Shown piece by piece: positions 22,722-35,200 of a stretch of 64,000 nucleotides of DNA. Every line of letters begins with the position of its first letter. Position 1 is the first letter of the stretch. Origin of the DNA: Luidia sarsii (lineage: Eukaryota; Echinodermata; Asteroidea; Paxillosida; Luidiidae); NCBI GenBank assembly GCA_949987565.1, contig OX465102.1:14499020-14563019 (forward strand). Reading direction: 5' to 3'. Below the pieces are notes generated by a model. It worked only from the letters and a program-made list of their open reading frames with translations. It was not told where the DNA came from and made no database searches. Made by a program: the position numbers and the translations under genes.

Positions 22722-23020
22722 TTAAAGGCCCTATACAACATTCGTAAAGCAATACTGCGAAGATTTTAGCTCGAATGGTAATAATGAGAAAGTAGACAAA
22801 TGCAACAAACCGTTCTGTAGTGTAAACAAATGTTTATTACTCGCGAGTAATAAACTATTTGTCGATGTTTGAGTGACGATTTCTCGAAAAGTACAGCATA
22901 CCAGACCGTAAGATTTCAACATGAGGATTCTATCATGACCATCTACAAACTGTGTAAATTAGAAGGAAATCTATGGACATCGATCTTTCCCGATCTTCCC
23001 AATGTTGTATTGGGCCTTTA
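22722..23020 (-). mobile_element. Family A MITE-like element, copy 2
   Basis: Bounded by TTAAAGGCCCTATACAACAT and by GTTGTATTGGGCCTTTA, i.e. inverted ends next to a TTAA-like site. It holds the intact central palindrome TTATTACTCGCGAGTAATAA. It is shorter than the copy at 49.8 kb because about 60 bp near the left end is missing. Confidence 0.75.
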
Positions 23021-23382
23021 GAAAAGACAACAACATTGGTATGATAAAAAACAGAAATGTTCACAGATTTGCATGAAATAGTTTAAATATGGTTATAGTA
23101 GAAACCTCGCACTGAAATATTTCTGCCTAAAATGTTGTATTTTGGGAGAAAAGAGTAAAAGAAATCGTTTACGTCTCACCGAGATCTAAACTATTTCTCG
23201 GAACAGTACGGCGTTGAATGCTGCATTTTCGCGAAACAAATGAAGCGATTTTCACGATTTTCTCAAGACTCGGTTCGCGGATTGAGCTGAAACTTTCACA
23301 GGTGTGCTATTTCATGCATATGTTGGATCAGACAACGTATGGATGCTATTCTTTGACCTCGACCAATGTTTTGCAGGGGCTC
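23021..23382 (+). mobile_element. Family B MITE-like element, copy 2
   Basis: It follows family A directly, as at 2.3-3.1 kb but in the other order. The interior matches the copy at 2326-2695 closely (ATTTCTGCCTAAAATGTTGT, GAGATCTAAACTATT). It ends CCAATGTTTTGCAGGGGCTC. Confidence 0.7.
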
Positions 23383-23674
23383 AGTAAGAGCTACATCTGA
23401 TGGAGTCGTTGTTGCTGGGAAAGGTTCGTGCAGTCTCAACCTCAAGTCAGTCTTTCTATATTTCGGCTGCTCGACGGTGACTGATCCCGACTGGCGGGAA
23501 GGCCAGTCCGTCGTGTCCTTCAAAGTTTAGCGGGCGACCACGAAAAACTCGGATGATTTATATACCGAACCCGATTGACTTTCGTGGTGCTCGCTGGCGT
23601 GTCTACTGGGCGGCCTCCGATGGGTCACTGTCGAGTGATATCGATAATGACCCTCAGATGGCTGGCCTTTCCAC

Positions 23675-24012
23675 TTAAAGGCACAATAGTACAGCATTGG
23701 GAAGATCGGAGATCATTGATGTCCACAGATTTCCCTCTAATTTGCACAGTTAGTAGATGTTCACGATAGAATCTTCATGCTGAAATCGTACGGTCTAGGA
23801 TGCTGTTCTTTTCTAGAAATCTTCACTCAAATTCGACAAATATTATTTATTACTCGCGAGTAATACAGTAAACTGTGACGGTATTTGTATGAATTGTTCT
23901 ACTTTCTAAGATTGCCATTATTTGAGCTAAAACCTTAGCAGTATTGCATTTTTGGAATGTTTATTCGTTTAACAAACTGTGGCAATCTTTTGACCTTTAC
24001 TAATGGTGTATA
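23675..24012 (+). mobile_element. Family A MITE-like element, copy 3
   Basis: It starts TTAAAGGCACAATAGTACAG, has the central TTATTACTCGCGAGTAATA palindrome, and ends ACCTTTACTAATGGTGTATAA. The right terminus is more decayed than in other copies. Confidence 0.7.
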
Positions 24013-26189
24013 ATATTCCCGCTTGTAAGAAACGTAACCTACGAACAAAACCTTTGTCTTGGCCCGAGTTCCCATTGATGTGAGCGTTCTTCTTTCGCCC
24101 TTGTCTCGCGAGGACCAAACTCGTTGGTCCAAATATCATACATGTAGTCCTTAACGGTGACGAGCCGCCCAGATTAAAGGGGCTATGTCGGGTGCTGACT
24201 GTGCGTCGCCTTCAAATAACAGCAGATGGTCCGTCTGATATCTGAACACCTGGGAAGACTTAATGGCAGGAGGTGAAAGGTCAAACGACCGTTGGGGAGC
24301 GGCGTCACGGGCGCCATTTTGAGGGCCTGCTGGATTTGGTCGTGACGGCTATGGCTATGACGCCCTGCACTACCCAAGCCAGCAGCGGAGTGGCTACACA
24401 CAGCGTACGACTTGCGTGTAATTTGAAGCCACACGACATCGATTATAGAGACTACAGGTCCACCGCATGCATTATCACGCTGGTAGAATGCAAGGCAATC
24501 CAAGTGTAATATACCTCGCTGCCAAACGATGCTGGTTTGGTCGAGACATCCCTTTATAATGAATTCCGCCCTACTGAACTAGAACAAAGCAACATCCAGA
24601 ATTATGACTATCATCTCCCTTGGAAACTCAACTGCTTTTAAATTAATAGTTTCCCTTCAACAACATCATGTGGATTTGTCGGCACACCGAACTGGCCTTT
24701 CACGTGCCTTTGGTGCGCTTGTTAATTCGTCTTGTTTCTCAGACCACACCCTTGTCAGAGCCAGAGCCTTGCTGCAAAGGAAAACAACTTTGATTTCTAT
24801 TTGAATTACAGTCCTATGCAACGATGTTATTAACTGCTAACTGACAATATGCCTATTCTAGTCCGACATGCAAATCTAAAACAAATGTATATATTATAGA
24901 GGGCCTCATGGCGTTTCTAACCTAGCAGGACCTGCTACAATCACATCTACATTTGAGGGATTTCAATTTATTTCCCTCCGTTTTACTGATTCATTTTTTG
25001 GCACTGAGTGGGGTTCTAGATTGCTTGCTGGTACGGCTACTTGTAGGTGATATAGATGCTGTATTATACACCTCCCGCCGAGTGTGGTTGTCAGGGCCCG
25101 AGTACCGGAGACAGGGGGGAGCTCCTGCCTAGTCTCTCCCGGACATTCTGCGGCCTGCGGGGGGAATTCCTCGGCGGTGGGACGTCCGAGACGGTTGACC
25201 ACGGCCGGACAATCGGCGGTGCCGTGCACGCCGGCATAACGCGCCGTGGACGACGGGTCATCGCCGGCCATTTGGTGCGGCGTTGGCGGCAGTCCGGCGG
25301 CGGTGGTGGTGTGGTAGCGTGGAGGTTTCCTACCTCCATGAATGGAAGTACTCCATGGTGGTAGTGGTGGCAATGTGGTGGTGTGGTGGTGGTGGTGGTG
25401 GTGGTGTTGGTGGTATTGGTAAGAATGTTGGCAATGTGTAACCATTAACCATTCATTTGACCATCGTTGGTCTACTTGGTCGGAAATTTCGAAATAAAAA
25501 CTGGTAACATTATTGGGTCAATAAAAACAGATTGGGCAATCGCATCCCCCTTCTGCCTATGAGAAAGCTCATGCTGGGATCAAAACACTGGTATTGGATT
25601 ACAGTATGTCGGTCATTCACAAGTCAGTTCCAACTTTTGTGGACAGTATTGCTTTATCTTAAAGAAACAATATCAAAGCTACATCGACCCTTTAAAATGC
25701 CCCTTTGAATTTCAAGGGTAGTATCGAAACAGTGCCAACCCGAATCCTCAACCGTGAAGACCTCAAATAGACTGAGCAAGCTATATTTGAAGCCGACAAA
25801 GGACTTTTTCGGTGGGAGGCTTGTCGGGTCCTAACCCCGGTGACGTCCCGAGTTCTACCCGCCACGGGTCGCGGAGTCCAGTTTGAGGGGAAAATCCAAC
25901 AAGGCCTTGTTTCTTTCTTTGTATCCCTTTCCGCCGGTGCACACGATGCGAGGGCGGAGAATTCCCAAGACAAGTGGTTTCGGTGTCCCCAGAACTTGGA
26001 CGAGCAGTTGGTCGGGTGAAGAATTTACCCTGGCTTTTACAGGGTAAATGTTGGTCTTAAGGGGTTGTATTGTAGTAAGATATGACGGCGAGTGTCAAGG
26101 TATTGATTATCAGGAGAGCATAGAATTATGTTAGGGTGTTAGAACAGAAATTATACATGTATAGCAGCAAGTTCGGATGTGGAGTGACC
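24013..26189. other. Intergenic stretch with two family C relics, no secure gene
   Basis: Family C relics lie at about 24825-24945 (inverted CCTAGCAGGACCTGC) and 25550-25585 (GAGAAAGCTCATGCTGGGAT). The block 25080-25340 is strongly CpG-rich and is followed by a GGT/GTG tract to 25415. A 160-codon minus-strand frame crosses it (24963-25445), His- and Pro-rich, with no recognised domain. Confidence 0.45.
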
Positions 26190-27070
26190 TTTTCAGGGTG
26201 AATGGAACCGATTTGGGGGCAAAAGGTACAGAATTGTGTGCATTTATTGGAGGCAAAAATGTGCTCAGATCTGGGTGTTCGTTCGGGTGCAAAAGGGGTG
26301 CAGAATTATTGGGTGCCCTTTGCAATTTGGGGTGCAGAGAGGAGCAACATGATGTGCTCTTTGGGCGCAAAAGAGTAGAATTGGGTGCAGTTCGGGCAGC
26401 AAAAGGGCACAGAATGAAGTGCTCTTTGGAGCGCAATGGGGCGCAGAATCGGGTGTCCTTTTGGGTGCCCAAAGAGGCACAGAATTGGGTGTTCTGTCGG
26501 CTGAAGAGAAGTGGTATTTCAGTTGGTAAAATGGACACAGATTTTGTTTTGGTTGAGGGCAAAGAATTGAGACTTACGAGAGCAGATTTAAATTGATCTT
26601 GCTCAGATGAGAATGCAGTGCGCTGAGCAAACAGTGCTGATTAAAAAATCGAGTGGAGAGTCTACGGTAGAGCAAACCCCCATTGAATTGGGAAAATGGG
26701 CTAAACGGGCGTTCTTTTAGGGTGAAGTGGTTTACAGTATCGGGAGTTCTTTTGGGGGTAAACGAGGTGGATAGATTTAGGAGTTGATTTGATGTTGAAT
26801 GACTGATTCGGGGGAGTCGTCTGGGTGAAAGAAGATGGTGGGTGGGGGGGGGGGCACACGGATTTCCTTCGCGGGAAAGGGACACCGATTCGCGAGAAGA
26901 GCCTAACAGAGCAATTGAATTTGGGGGAGGGTGGACGGAAGGGGAAAGGGGGTACATGTATTCAGGGGATATTTTAGAATCACAGATTTTAGAAGATTCG
27001 GGGTTGGTGGCCCTGTTTGGCAGTGACTGACCCACGGATTGGCAAGTTGGCAAGTCTCTAGATTGAGATC
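26190..27070 (+). repeat. Degenerate minisatellite, unit about 35 bp
   Basis: Diverged units carry GGGTGC, GGCACAGAATTGGGTG and GTGCTCTTTGG. The right half is further decayed (GGGAGTTCTTTTGGGGGTAA and similar). It leaves open frames on both strands (FCAPLRSK-type), which reflect the repeat. Confidence 0.55.
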
Positions 27071-27604
27071 CGTATATTGATCCGCGAGTTCCGTTCTTTT
27101 TTCCCCCACCCTGTTCGCAGTTGGAAAATGCCCCCTCGCGAACGTAAAAATGGTACAACCCGGGCCAGGCTTGTTCGAGTTGGGTCATTGGGGGGGGGGG
27201 GTTGCAAATGGGAAAGCCATTGGGAGGGGGAAAAGAGGGGTTGGCCATCTGGCGCTCACGCTCTTGAGACAGAGCGGCGTTAGACTTGGAAATCTTCCCG
27301 AAAAACATAAAAAAAACCAAAAAAAACGATCAGATTATGATCGTTCCCCGTCCTTCGATGCGATGTTAGTCTCGATTCCCCGCACTGCTGCTGTGTCGGT
27401 CGGTATATCCATGGTATACCATACAAACTGCCATCGCCATTCGAGGTAGAGAACGGCTGCTGACGTCATTCTTCCTTGGACCGCCTCGGCACGGCGGCTA
27501 CGTTATCGCTTCCCTCCCTCCCTCCCCCGGCCCGGCCTCACACCGCCACGCCCACCGTCAAATGCCCCACATGCCGTAGACTCGCCACCAGCACCATGCG
27601 CCAC

Positions 27605-27694
27605 TATATAAGTTATAGCGCGGGTATTGTTGGTTCGGTTGAGAGAGGACGATGGGCCGGACGCGTCTTCCCTCGCCTCCATGTGGCAAATCCT
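27605..27694 (+). promoter_or_regulatory. Possible TATA promoter with first exon and splice donor
   Basis: TATATAAG lies at 27605-27612 in CpG-rich DNA. An ATG follows at 27652 at a distance that fits a start site near 27636. A strong donor-like CT|GTAAGTG falls at 27694/27695. The 14 full codons between ATG and donor are open. No downstream exon with a known domain was found, so this remains a motif-based guess. Confidence 0.22.
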
Positions 27695-29886
27695 GTAAGT
27701 GACGTGACGGCTGACATGGCCCCGGTCAGCGGAAGTAGGGGGGACATTCCACAGCTATTTGGCGAGTCAACCACTCCCCCTCCCTCTCACCCCCTCCCCC
27801 TCTGTTCAGGGGGGGAAGCCGCTGTGACCTTGGTCCAAAACGCAAACCGCATACACACTTTTTTTTAGGCGCGCTTTCTGGCTTCCTAAACTAAAGTGAG
27901 AAAGACCACTCTTTACTTTAGAGTTTAGTCGCCTGCCTTTTTTTAACAGCGTCCAAAACCTTTGCAGCCACCTTTTTTTAGGCGTCCCTTTTCCGCCCGA
28001 ATAAAAAGAAAGAGATTTGTTTTCCTTTTCTCTCTCCTTCTTGTAAAGATTGAACAAAATCCAGTGAATGGCTGGGTAAATGACGGAGATAGTACAAATT
28101 GTTCGGTGGGGGAACAACAGAAGGTGAAAGGATAAAAGCATACATCTTTCTCTCTCCCTCTTTTTTGAAGGGGGGAGTGTTTTGTTGTCGACTTTTGACA
28201 ACAAAAAAACGAGAACAATGAACAAGGGCTCACAGGCTGAACCCTTAAAAATATCTCCGCGGCAGATCCAAGGAGAAAAAGTGCAACATTTAATTCAGCG
28301 GGTTTTTTTTTTTCAATCAACCCCCCCCCTCATAACCATTATTTTTTTCTCTCTCTGGCACACTGTCCTTCTCATATCATGGCCAACCCTCGCACCTTTT
28401 TTCCCCTCCTGTTTGCAGGGAAGTGAGATGAATACTATTCGTACGGGCCTGATAAAGCGATCGATTTATCTTCGTAATTTCCCCCAGTCGCGAATTATAA
28501 ATATCCAGAGTCGAAACGATATATCACATCGGCATGGGTCCCATCGCTCGGGGGTGATCCTTTCTGGTCCTACCCCCTTCTTCCTCCATGTACAAACCAA
28601 ACCGCACTGGAGTCATAAAAGAAAGTCAGCCTCCCTCCCAATCACTCTGATCTGACGCGAGAAACACAATACCGTTTCCCCCTTTTTTTCACCACACAGA
28701 ATACGGGTGTTTAAAAGTGCGCACTCACCTCCCCACCCCCAAACTCTCTCCCTTCTCCCCGTGAACGACATTAATATAATAGTTCTTCAACCTACGATTG
28801 ATAATCCGTTTCCTTTTAGTCAGTTTTCAACTTTTCAACTTAACAATCAAACGCACATACAACGCACGACTAAAAAAAGTGCAACAGTTATTGCGGAGAA
28901 ATCTACCCGGGAGAAAAAGTACAAATCATCATTTTCCAGAATTAGTGCCCCACTCTCGTGTGCACAGAGAGCTTAACCCGTTTTCTCGCACCGTGACAAA
29001 AGGACTAACGGGCTGAATATGCTCAACGGTATTTAATTTGCTTTAAATTTAAAATCGGAGGAAAACAAATCATATTCCGAAAAAAAAAGGCATTGGAATG
29101 CGTCGTTCGTGCTCTTGGGCAAAAAAAAAAGGGAATATACTTTTAGACCGTTTCTTGTCACTGCGCGGAAGTGGGAAAGACTGGCGGTTTGGAAATTTAA
29201 CAAATAAACGGTTAAAGGGAGAGACCGTGCCTGTGTCATCATTTTTTTTTTATTATGGGTGACAACAGCCTGAGACGACTCATTTAAAGGCATGGCCTTA
29301 GTTGACGAGTTAAGCAACATCGTGGCGACAGCTTGTATATTAAAGATACCATTCTTGTCTAGGTTATTGTTTTGCCTTTTAGGATCTATCTAGTTTTGAC
29401 CTGTGGTGAGTCGTTAGGCGAAATAATCGGTCTGGAGTGGGCGATATCTAATCCTACATATTTGATATTTCCATCTTTATAAATACATGTGTGTGTGTAC
29501 ATGTACTGATGTAGGCCTATTTATTTGGCCTATTTATTTATTATATTTAACTGTTACTGTATGCCTATTGCACTTTTGTTTAATTTGTTTGATTATAACG
29601 CTTAGGACAATGTGGTCGGAACCAACGATTGCAACGGATTTCGTGCGGATCAGGGTTCAAATAGAAACTTCCAAATGCCCCAAAGAGTTAGGCGCCTTTA
29701 AAAGTCGCTATCAAATAACTCGTCTTTTGTACCAAATCTCGGATTGTACGTAGTTAATCTAGATCTGCTTAACTACACGTATACATCTTACTTTCTTAGT
29801 CCCCCCAAAAATGTGTTTCACTGAATATTTGCATTGACGACACGGGAACAGTGAATCAGTGGCGGTTGGAGTTAGAGCTAGACTAT
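27695..29886. other. Intergenic stretch, no gene seen
   Basis: It holds many homopolymer runs (T, A and C) and short frames, none with a domain. The region 29030-29330 is A/T-rich. Nothing RNA-like was recognised. Confidence 0.5.
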
Positions 29887-30130
29887 GACCCTTTTCCGAA
29901 ACCCCGGCTTAGGCTCCGGCTTTGCCTCCATTTCTTTCATCCGTTAAGAGTACAAGGCATGGAAATGAGAGGCCTTTGGCTTTGTTTTTTGAATGTTTAG
30001 TACGTTTGCAAAAGAGAATCCAAAGCTTCAACTTCAACGAAGAACTCAAACCTGAGTTTTCTGCTTTTGGTTTAAACAGAGACGATGCCGGAGCCGAAGC
30101 CTATATAAGTCGGGTTTTGGAAAAGGGCCT
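29887..30130 (+). mobile_element. Family D foldback element, copy 1
   Basis: The left end CCTTTTCCGAAACCCCGGCT and TAGGCTCCGGCTTTGCCTCC pair with the right-end GGAGCCGAAGCCTATATAAG and GGGTTTTGGAAAAGGG. The interior has AGAGAATCCAAAGCTTCAAC. It has no coding content. Confidence 0.65.
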
Positions 30131-30880
30131 TGATACATGTATATATATTTTGGTTGACAAAGTGACGACGAACTAGAAAATCTTCTCCGAGGTCTGTTCC
30201 ATCAATTTCTGAAGTCAGACCTTAAGATATAGTCGGGGTTGAGAACTCTGTTTTTGTCATGGTCCATGCTCCTTGCCTAGGTGGGCGCCTTTAAAACTGG
30301 ACGTCCACGGCTCACGCAGCGCGGGCAGCAAACAAGCTAACTGGAACCAACTGCGCGCGGGGGCCAGCCCTCTCTCTTTGGGGAGCAGGGAGAAATGCGT
30401 CCCATCCCCCGCCAACCACCACGCCGCGAAGCCCGCTAACTACCAATAAGGACTCCGGTAAAAAAAAAAAAAAACCCACCAAAAAACAACAACAGTTGGA
30501 ACAAATTAACACGAAACTTTTTTTTCCTCGCTTTCCTCGTATTTTTTTTCTTTAATACCTTCCTGAAAAATAAATAATATAATAAAATAGAACTCCAAAT
30601 ATTTTCTCACGTACGAAATACAGATAAATAGATGCTATTTTCAAAGCAACTGAATGCCTTTTTTTTGTTCACCAATTAGCGGGTTCCATGGGTTATTCAC
30701 GTACAATGATATTCAAAGATTAGGGACATGATTACAGATCGTATGATGGGGAACGAGAGATTCGGAGAGACACGGTGTTCTCAGAAAGTACAGTTTACCA
30801 TTCTAAATGTTGGGACTGGTGGCCGGGTGGGGGCATTATTCACAGAGCGCCTTTGATGAGAACGAGAAACCTTTCTCTTA
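30131..30880. other. Spacer between two family D elements
   Basis: It includes a CpG-rich patch at 30300-30440, an A14 run near 30462 and AT-rich DNA. No gene was seen. Confidence 0.5.
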
Positions 30881-31119
30881 GGCCCTTTTTCTTTCAAAAC
30901 CCGGCTTGGACTTGGGCTCCGGCTTCGTCTCTGTTATCCCAAAGCTGAAAACACAGGTTGGAGTTCTTTATTGCAGTGGAAGCTTTGGATTCCTTTTCAA
31001 AAATGCAGTGTAACATTCAAAAACAAAGTCCTCCCGTTTTCATGACTTGTACTTAATGGACGAAAGAAAGATAGACAAAGCCGGAGCCGGAGCCTAAGCC
31101 GGATGTTGGTAAAGGCCCT
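30881..31119 (-). mobile_element. Family D foldback element, copy 2
   Basis: The same termini (GGCTCCGGCTTCGTCTC and GGAGCCGGAGCCTAAGCC), but the interior runs the other way: GAAGCTTTGGATTCCTTTT is the complement of the copy 1 interior. It ends GTAAAGGCCCT, and starts GGCCCTTTTT. Confidence 0.65.
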
Positions 31120-32134
31120 GGTAAAAAAAACACAGGCCATGCACTTGTGTTTCTGGATACGCAAAGGGTAGCCACATGAGATTCATAAGAGGTAAGTGTG
31201 ACGTCATGTTTAACCAAATATGACTCTTCCCTCTCAACCATGTTTTGAGCTGATGCGGCTCTATGAGTTATGGCGCTAACCTCTGACCCACCTGACAAAT
31301 TGACAACTTCGTACTCAAGCAAGTGAGGTTGACACTTTTCCTTCAAACAAACACGGGAAACGGCCATCCCTATAGGTCCGAACGCGCCACGGAGTGACGG
31401 ATTAGCCTATAATGCGACACCAAGGCTATTAACAATTGGTTTGAAATTGGCGGCTGCGGACGAGGTTATGAAGGGTTGCCATGTGTTCCTGATCTGGCCA
31501 GTCAACCCCCTCCCCACCTACAGCTCCGCATGGCATTCCTGACTAACTGGTTCACCATAGCTGCACAGCCGGACTCGCTCCTTTCACCAAGCAAAACAAG
31601 ACAACCAAAGTCGTAAGCCGGCCATAATTTGCAACAATGCTTCCTGAATAACTTGGTTACCTATACATACGGAGCCCCCTTTCACCAGTGTCTCAATACA
31701 AGTCGTTTCTGAGACCAATACGGGAAAACCGTAAATCCCACACCGTGTCTATATGCTCGAGAGAACGGTGGCCGAAAATTCTTTACAACTAAAGAACTCA
31801 CGAAAATTCTGGAAATCAATAGCACCCAAACCCGTGACGTCACTGAGCAGGGATAAAGATTGCAAAAATCCTTCCAGCGTTAAAGAAATAAGCCGCATTG
31901 GTTCCTTGGCAACCAGACTTAGCAATCCTTCACCAGTTCTCAAGCAGCCCAGGACACATTCAGATCGTTGAGTTATTGTGCGAACAAGTACACAGTGCGT
32001 TACGCAATGTTTAACTTATCACTCAAAACCCCTTTTCCAATACATGGGTGGAAAGGAGTTGGTGAAATCCGCATATCATATATAGAGTGCAGACTGGACC
32101 GATCTGAAAGGTGTGGGGGCCCTTTGAGTGCAAG
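31120..32134. other. Intergenic stretch, no gene seen
   Basis: Ordinary-complexity DNA. The frames at 31053-31367 and 31749-31971 show no domain. No repeat was recognised. Confidence 0.5.
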
Positions 32135-32226
32135 TCTCGCGATATCAGCCACCGGAAGTCAAGCAGTGGGCCGCAGCGAGGGCAGAGTCTTCACCCGGCT
32201 TCGCCTGGGACAGCGTGACTTCCGGT
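32135..32226. promoter_or_regulatory. Possible CpG promoter with ETS and TCTCGCGA motifs
   Basis: TCTCGCGA is at 32135-32142, ACCGGAAGT at 32151-32159, and its inverse ACTTCCGGT at 32218-32226. CCGGAAGT is the classical ETS/GABP site, and TCTCGCGA is the core of a motif found at many TATA-less animal promoters. No gene is recognised next to it in either direction. Confidence 0.25.
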
Positions 32227-35200
32227 CCCAATCGGCGCGTCTCTTGCAAAAACCCTTGCAAAAATACCACAACAGATTTACGCCAGAAAAGCCCCATACA
32301 AGCTTGTGTGTGTAATCTCGGGGTGTGAAGTTTCCTTAAACGGTGCTTCCAAAACGGACCGAGCACCATTGGAGGAAGATTATTACTGTTTATACACAAA
32401 GTATACACCCTCTCCTTCTTCGACATTATATAATTTTATTGGGTGCAGAAAGCACCTCCGTAATACAAATATTTCTTAAAAACACAAAAAATGAATACAT
32501 CAAGCTGACTGCAGCGAAAACATAGATTTGCGCTAGTCCACTTGCAGTATGAATACATCCGTAATTTTTTTTAAAGAGAGAGAACCTTCATCAGTAGTTT
32601 TAAGAGAGAGAAAATAGACGAATTATTCTTAAACTGGTGAGAAATAATTGCTTTAGTAATTTACACTCCAACTGAGGCAGTTACGTTATGATCTACATAA
32701 GACGACGTACACTTTGTCGCGAGGGTTTATTTTAGTAAGTTATTAGACAACTGGAAGTAGAAAGTGGGTTGTCTAACTGTCAAGCTCTCACTATCAGGGG
32801 ACGCTGTAATCTCGCACGCTCTCCTTACACGAGAAAGCGCGAGAAAACCCGAGAGGTACATTCGAAGCAACTGATAGCACGTACAGCCTAGTACAGGCAA
32901 TGATTTAGACTGGTACACGGTACAGTGGGGGGGGGGGGGTAATACATGTTCGTCTTTACCATCGGAACTATGGGTGAGTTGTTTTATGTCTACTGAAGTA
33001 ATACTGGCTTAAAAAAAGAAGTCAAGAGGTTGTACAAAGAGGTTAACCATAAGATTTCTTTGACGGGGGGGGGGGGGGAGAGAGATTGAACTGAAGCGCT
33101 TTGTTGGGGATGGATTCGAGGACTGGTTAACTTGGTACGCCATTTTCATCGCGTGGTGTATGCTTTTCTACAGATCCCTGATTCCCTCACCCCGAAATGT
33201 TTTGTCTCCATTGCATATTTTCTTTAAAAATATGTTTTGGGGTGGGACAAAAGAAGAAGTAAATATCGACAATGATTGACGAAGGCAGGCCCGAATGTCA
33301 GCGAAGACGTACCAGGGTGTACAGCTTATGGTAACTGAGGCCGAGGCCCGAGAATAACAGAAACATTTGGCGGTTGGGGAAGGGGACCCCAAAACACACA
33401 CAAAACCATAACCCCATATACATGTGCAATCGAAAAAAAAAAATTCCCGTTTACGGGTCGTCCATAGGTCCCGAGTACGATAAGTAAAGGACATCCGCCC
33501 TACCGAAATCCCTTTTCGAGTGTGGAAATGCATATCACCAAAAAAAGAGGGAAACAGATGAAAAAAAAAATCTCACCCCACGCCATATCGCAGCGTCCGA
33601 TCTTTGAGCAAACACGTCGTATTTTATTTCCTACTTCGGAGCAAGCAGTGCTTCGGGTCAGCAGCTTGCAAGGCAAACAATGCTGTCCCCCCTTGCTTCA
33701 TGAAAAAAAAAACCCACCCATATTTGGTGTTTCATCTTCCCCCTTTAATCCTTTATTACAGATTTTTTCTTTCTTGACAGTTCGTCTCTCCAGCACATTT
33801 CCCCCCTCCGTCAACTGGCCTTGGAACTTGGTATACAGGAGCGGGGAGCATTCTCCAAGGAATTCGCCGGTAGAGTTTTTTTCCACCCTTCTCCTTGATT
33901 GATTCTGCTGTTAGTGTGAACTGCTCGGGCGCCGAGTTCTCGCGGGAAGCTACTGATTTGCAGAGCTAATCAGCAACAGATCGAGCTGAATTCCGCCCCC
34001 CCCCCCAAAAAAAAAAAAAAAAAAAAAAAAAATGGCGGGAGAGAGTCAGCCTGCCGTGTCTAAACCAATCTAACCGAGAAATCTCTCTTAGCAGTTGACC
34101 GTTCATCTTGGAGAATCTAGTCCCCCACAAAAACCCGTACCAGCCCAGCCAGGAGGGTTGCATGTAAGCCATGTATTATCAATGGAAGTAACTTTACTTT
34201 TCAGGAAAGGGAAGGGACGATTAACACGTGGGACTCTGACTCATGTACGAGGGCTGAGAGAGAGGGGGGAGAGAAGAAATTAAGCAAACAATTCCGTGGC
34301 CGGCAAAGTTTACATACAAACCGACCTTTGGCTTCAGAAATACAAGAGAGGGGGGGGGGAGAGAGAGAGAGAGCCCCAGGGCCGTTGCTCGGTATCGCTG
34401 GTCCCCGTCATACCCGTGGAGACCTGCGATCGTTTGTTGACTCGCATGATTTTTTTTCCCCTGGCCAGAGTGCACGTCAAACGTACAGATAGTTCACACG
34501 TGTCTTCACGCACAAAAAACCTCCCACATCTTTAGTTACAATCAATAAACGGGGGAGTTTTTCAACCCGCGAGTCCGTGATTACAAATCAAGAAGTTCTC
34601 TGTTCGTTGGCCTTTTTCCCCAAACAGGACAATTTCGGGATACGTACATTCATGGCTCTCATTGGCGAACCGGTTTTTGCTTTTGGCAGCGTGTGAATAT
34701 CATATCTGTGCACGGAACAGAGCTGCCGTAATGCAGTCTGTGAAAGAAGAAAAAAAATATCAGGCAGGTCCACCACAAAACATATATCAAAAGATAACAA
34801 GCACCACGGTAGGGTTACTTTAAAGTTGACATGTGGAAAAAGCTGCTTAGGAACGTCAACAACTTGTCTGGTCTAGTCGTGCAAACAACCTCTCTGGCTG
34901 CCTCTCTCTCTCTCTCTTTCTACCTGTGTTTTCTGGTGGTAGGGGAGTGGAAGAGAGGAGAGGGGGAAAAGACGACCCGCTAAGGCAATCATGGCTGGCA
35001 AGGGCCGAGGGATCATGCCGTCATTTCCACCAGGGGTACTGGCAGCCCACCCGGCAGTGCCGTTTCCGGCCTTTCCTTTGCACAAACACCCGTACCTTCT
35101 ACTACCAGGCAGGTAGACCAAAGGGGGTAGACTAACCAACCATGTACTGCCTCAAATGTAATCATACCCCTTTCCCCCCCCCCCCAAAAAAAAAGGTAAC

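Noticed and set aside
24963..25445. 160-codon minus-strand frame in a CpG-rich block
   Set aside because: The His run is a GTG microsatellite and the rest has no recognisable domain; other frames are open as well. It stays possible as an exon but is not supported.
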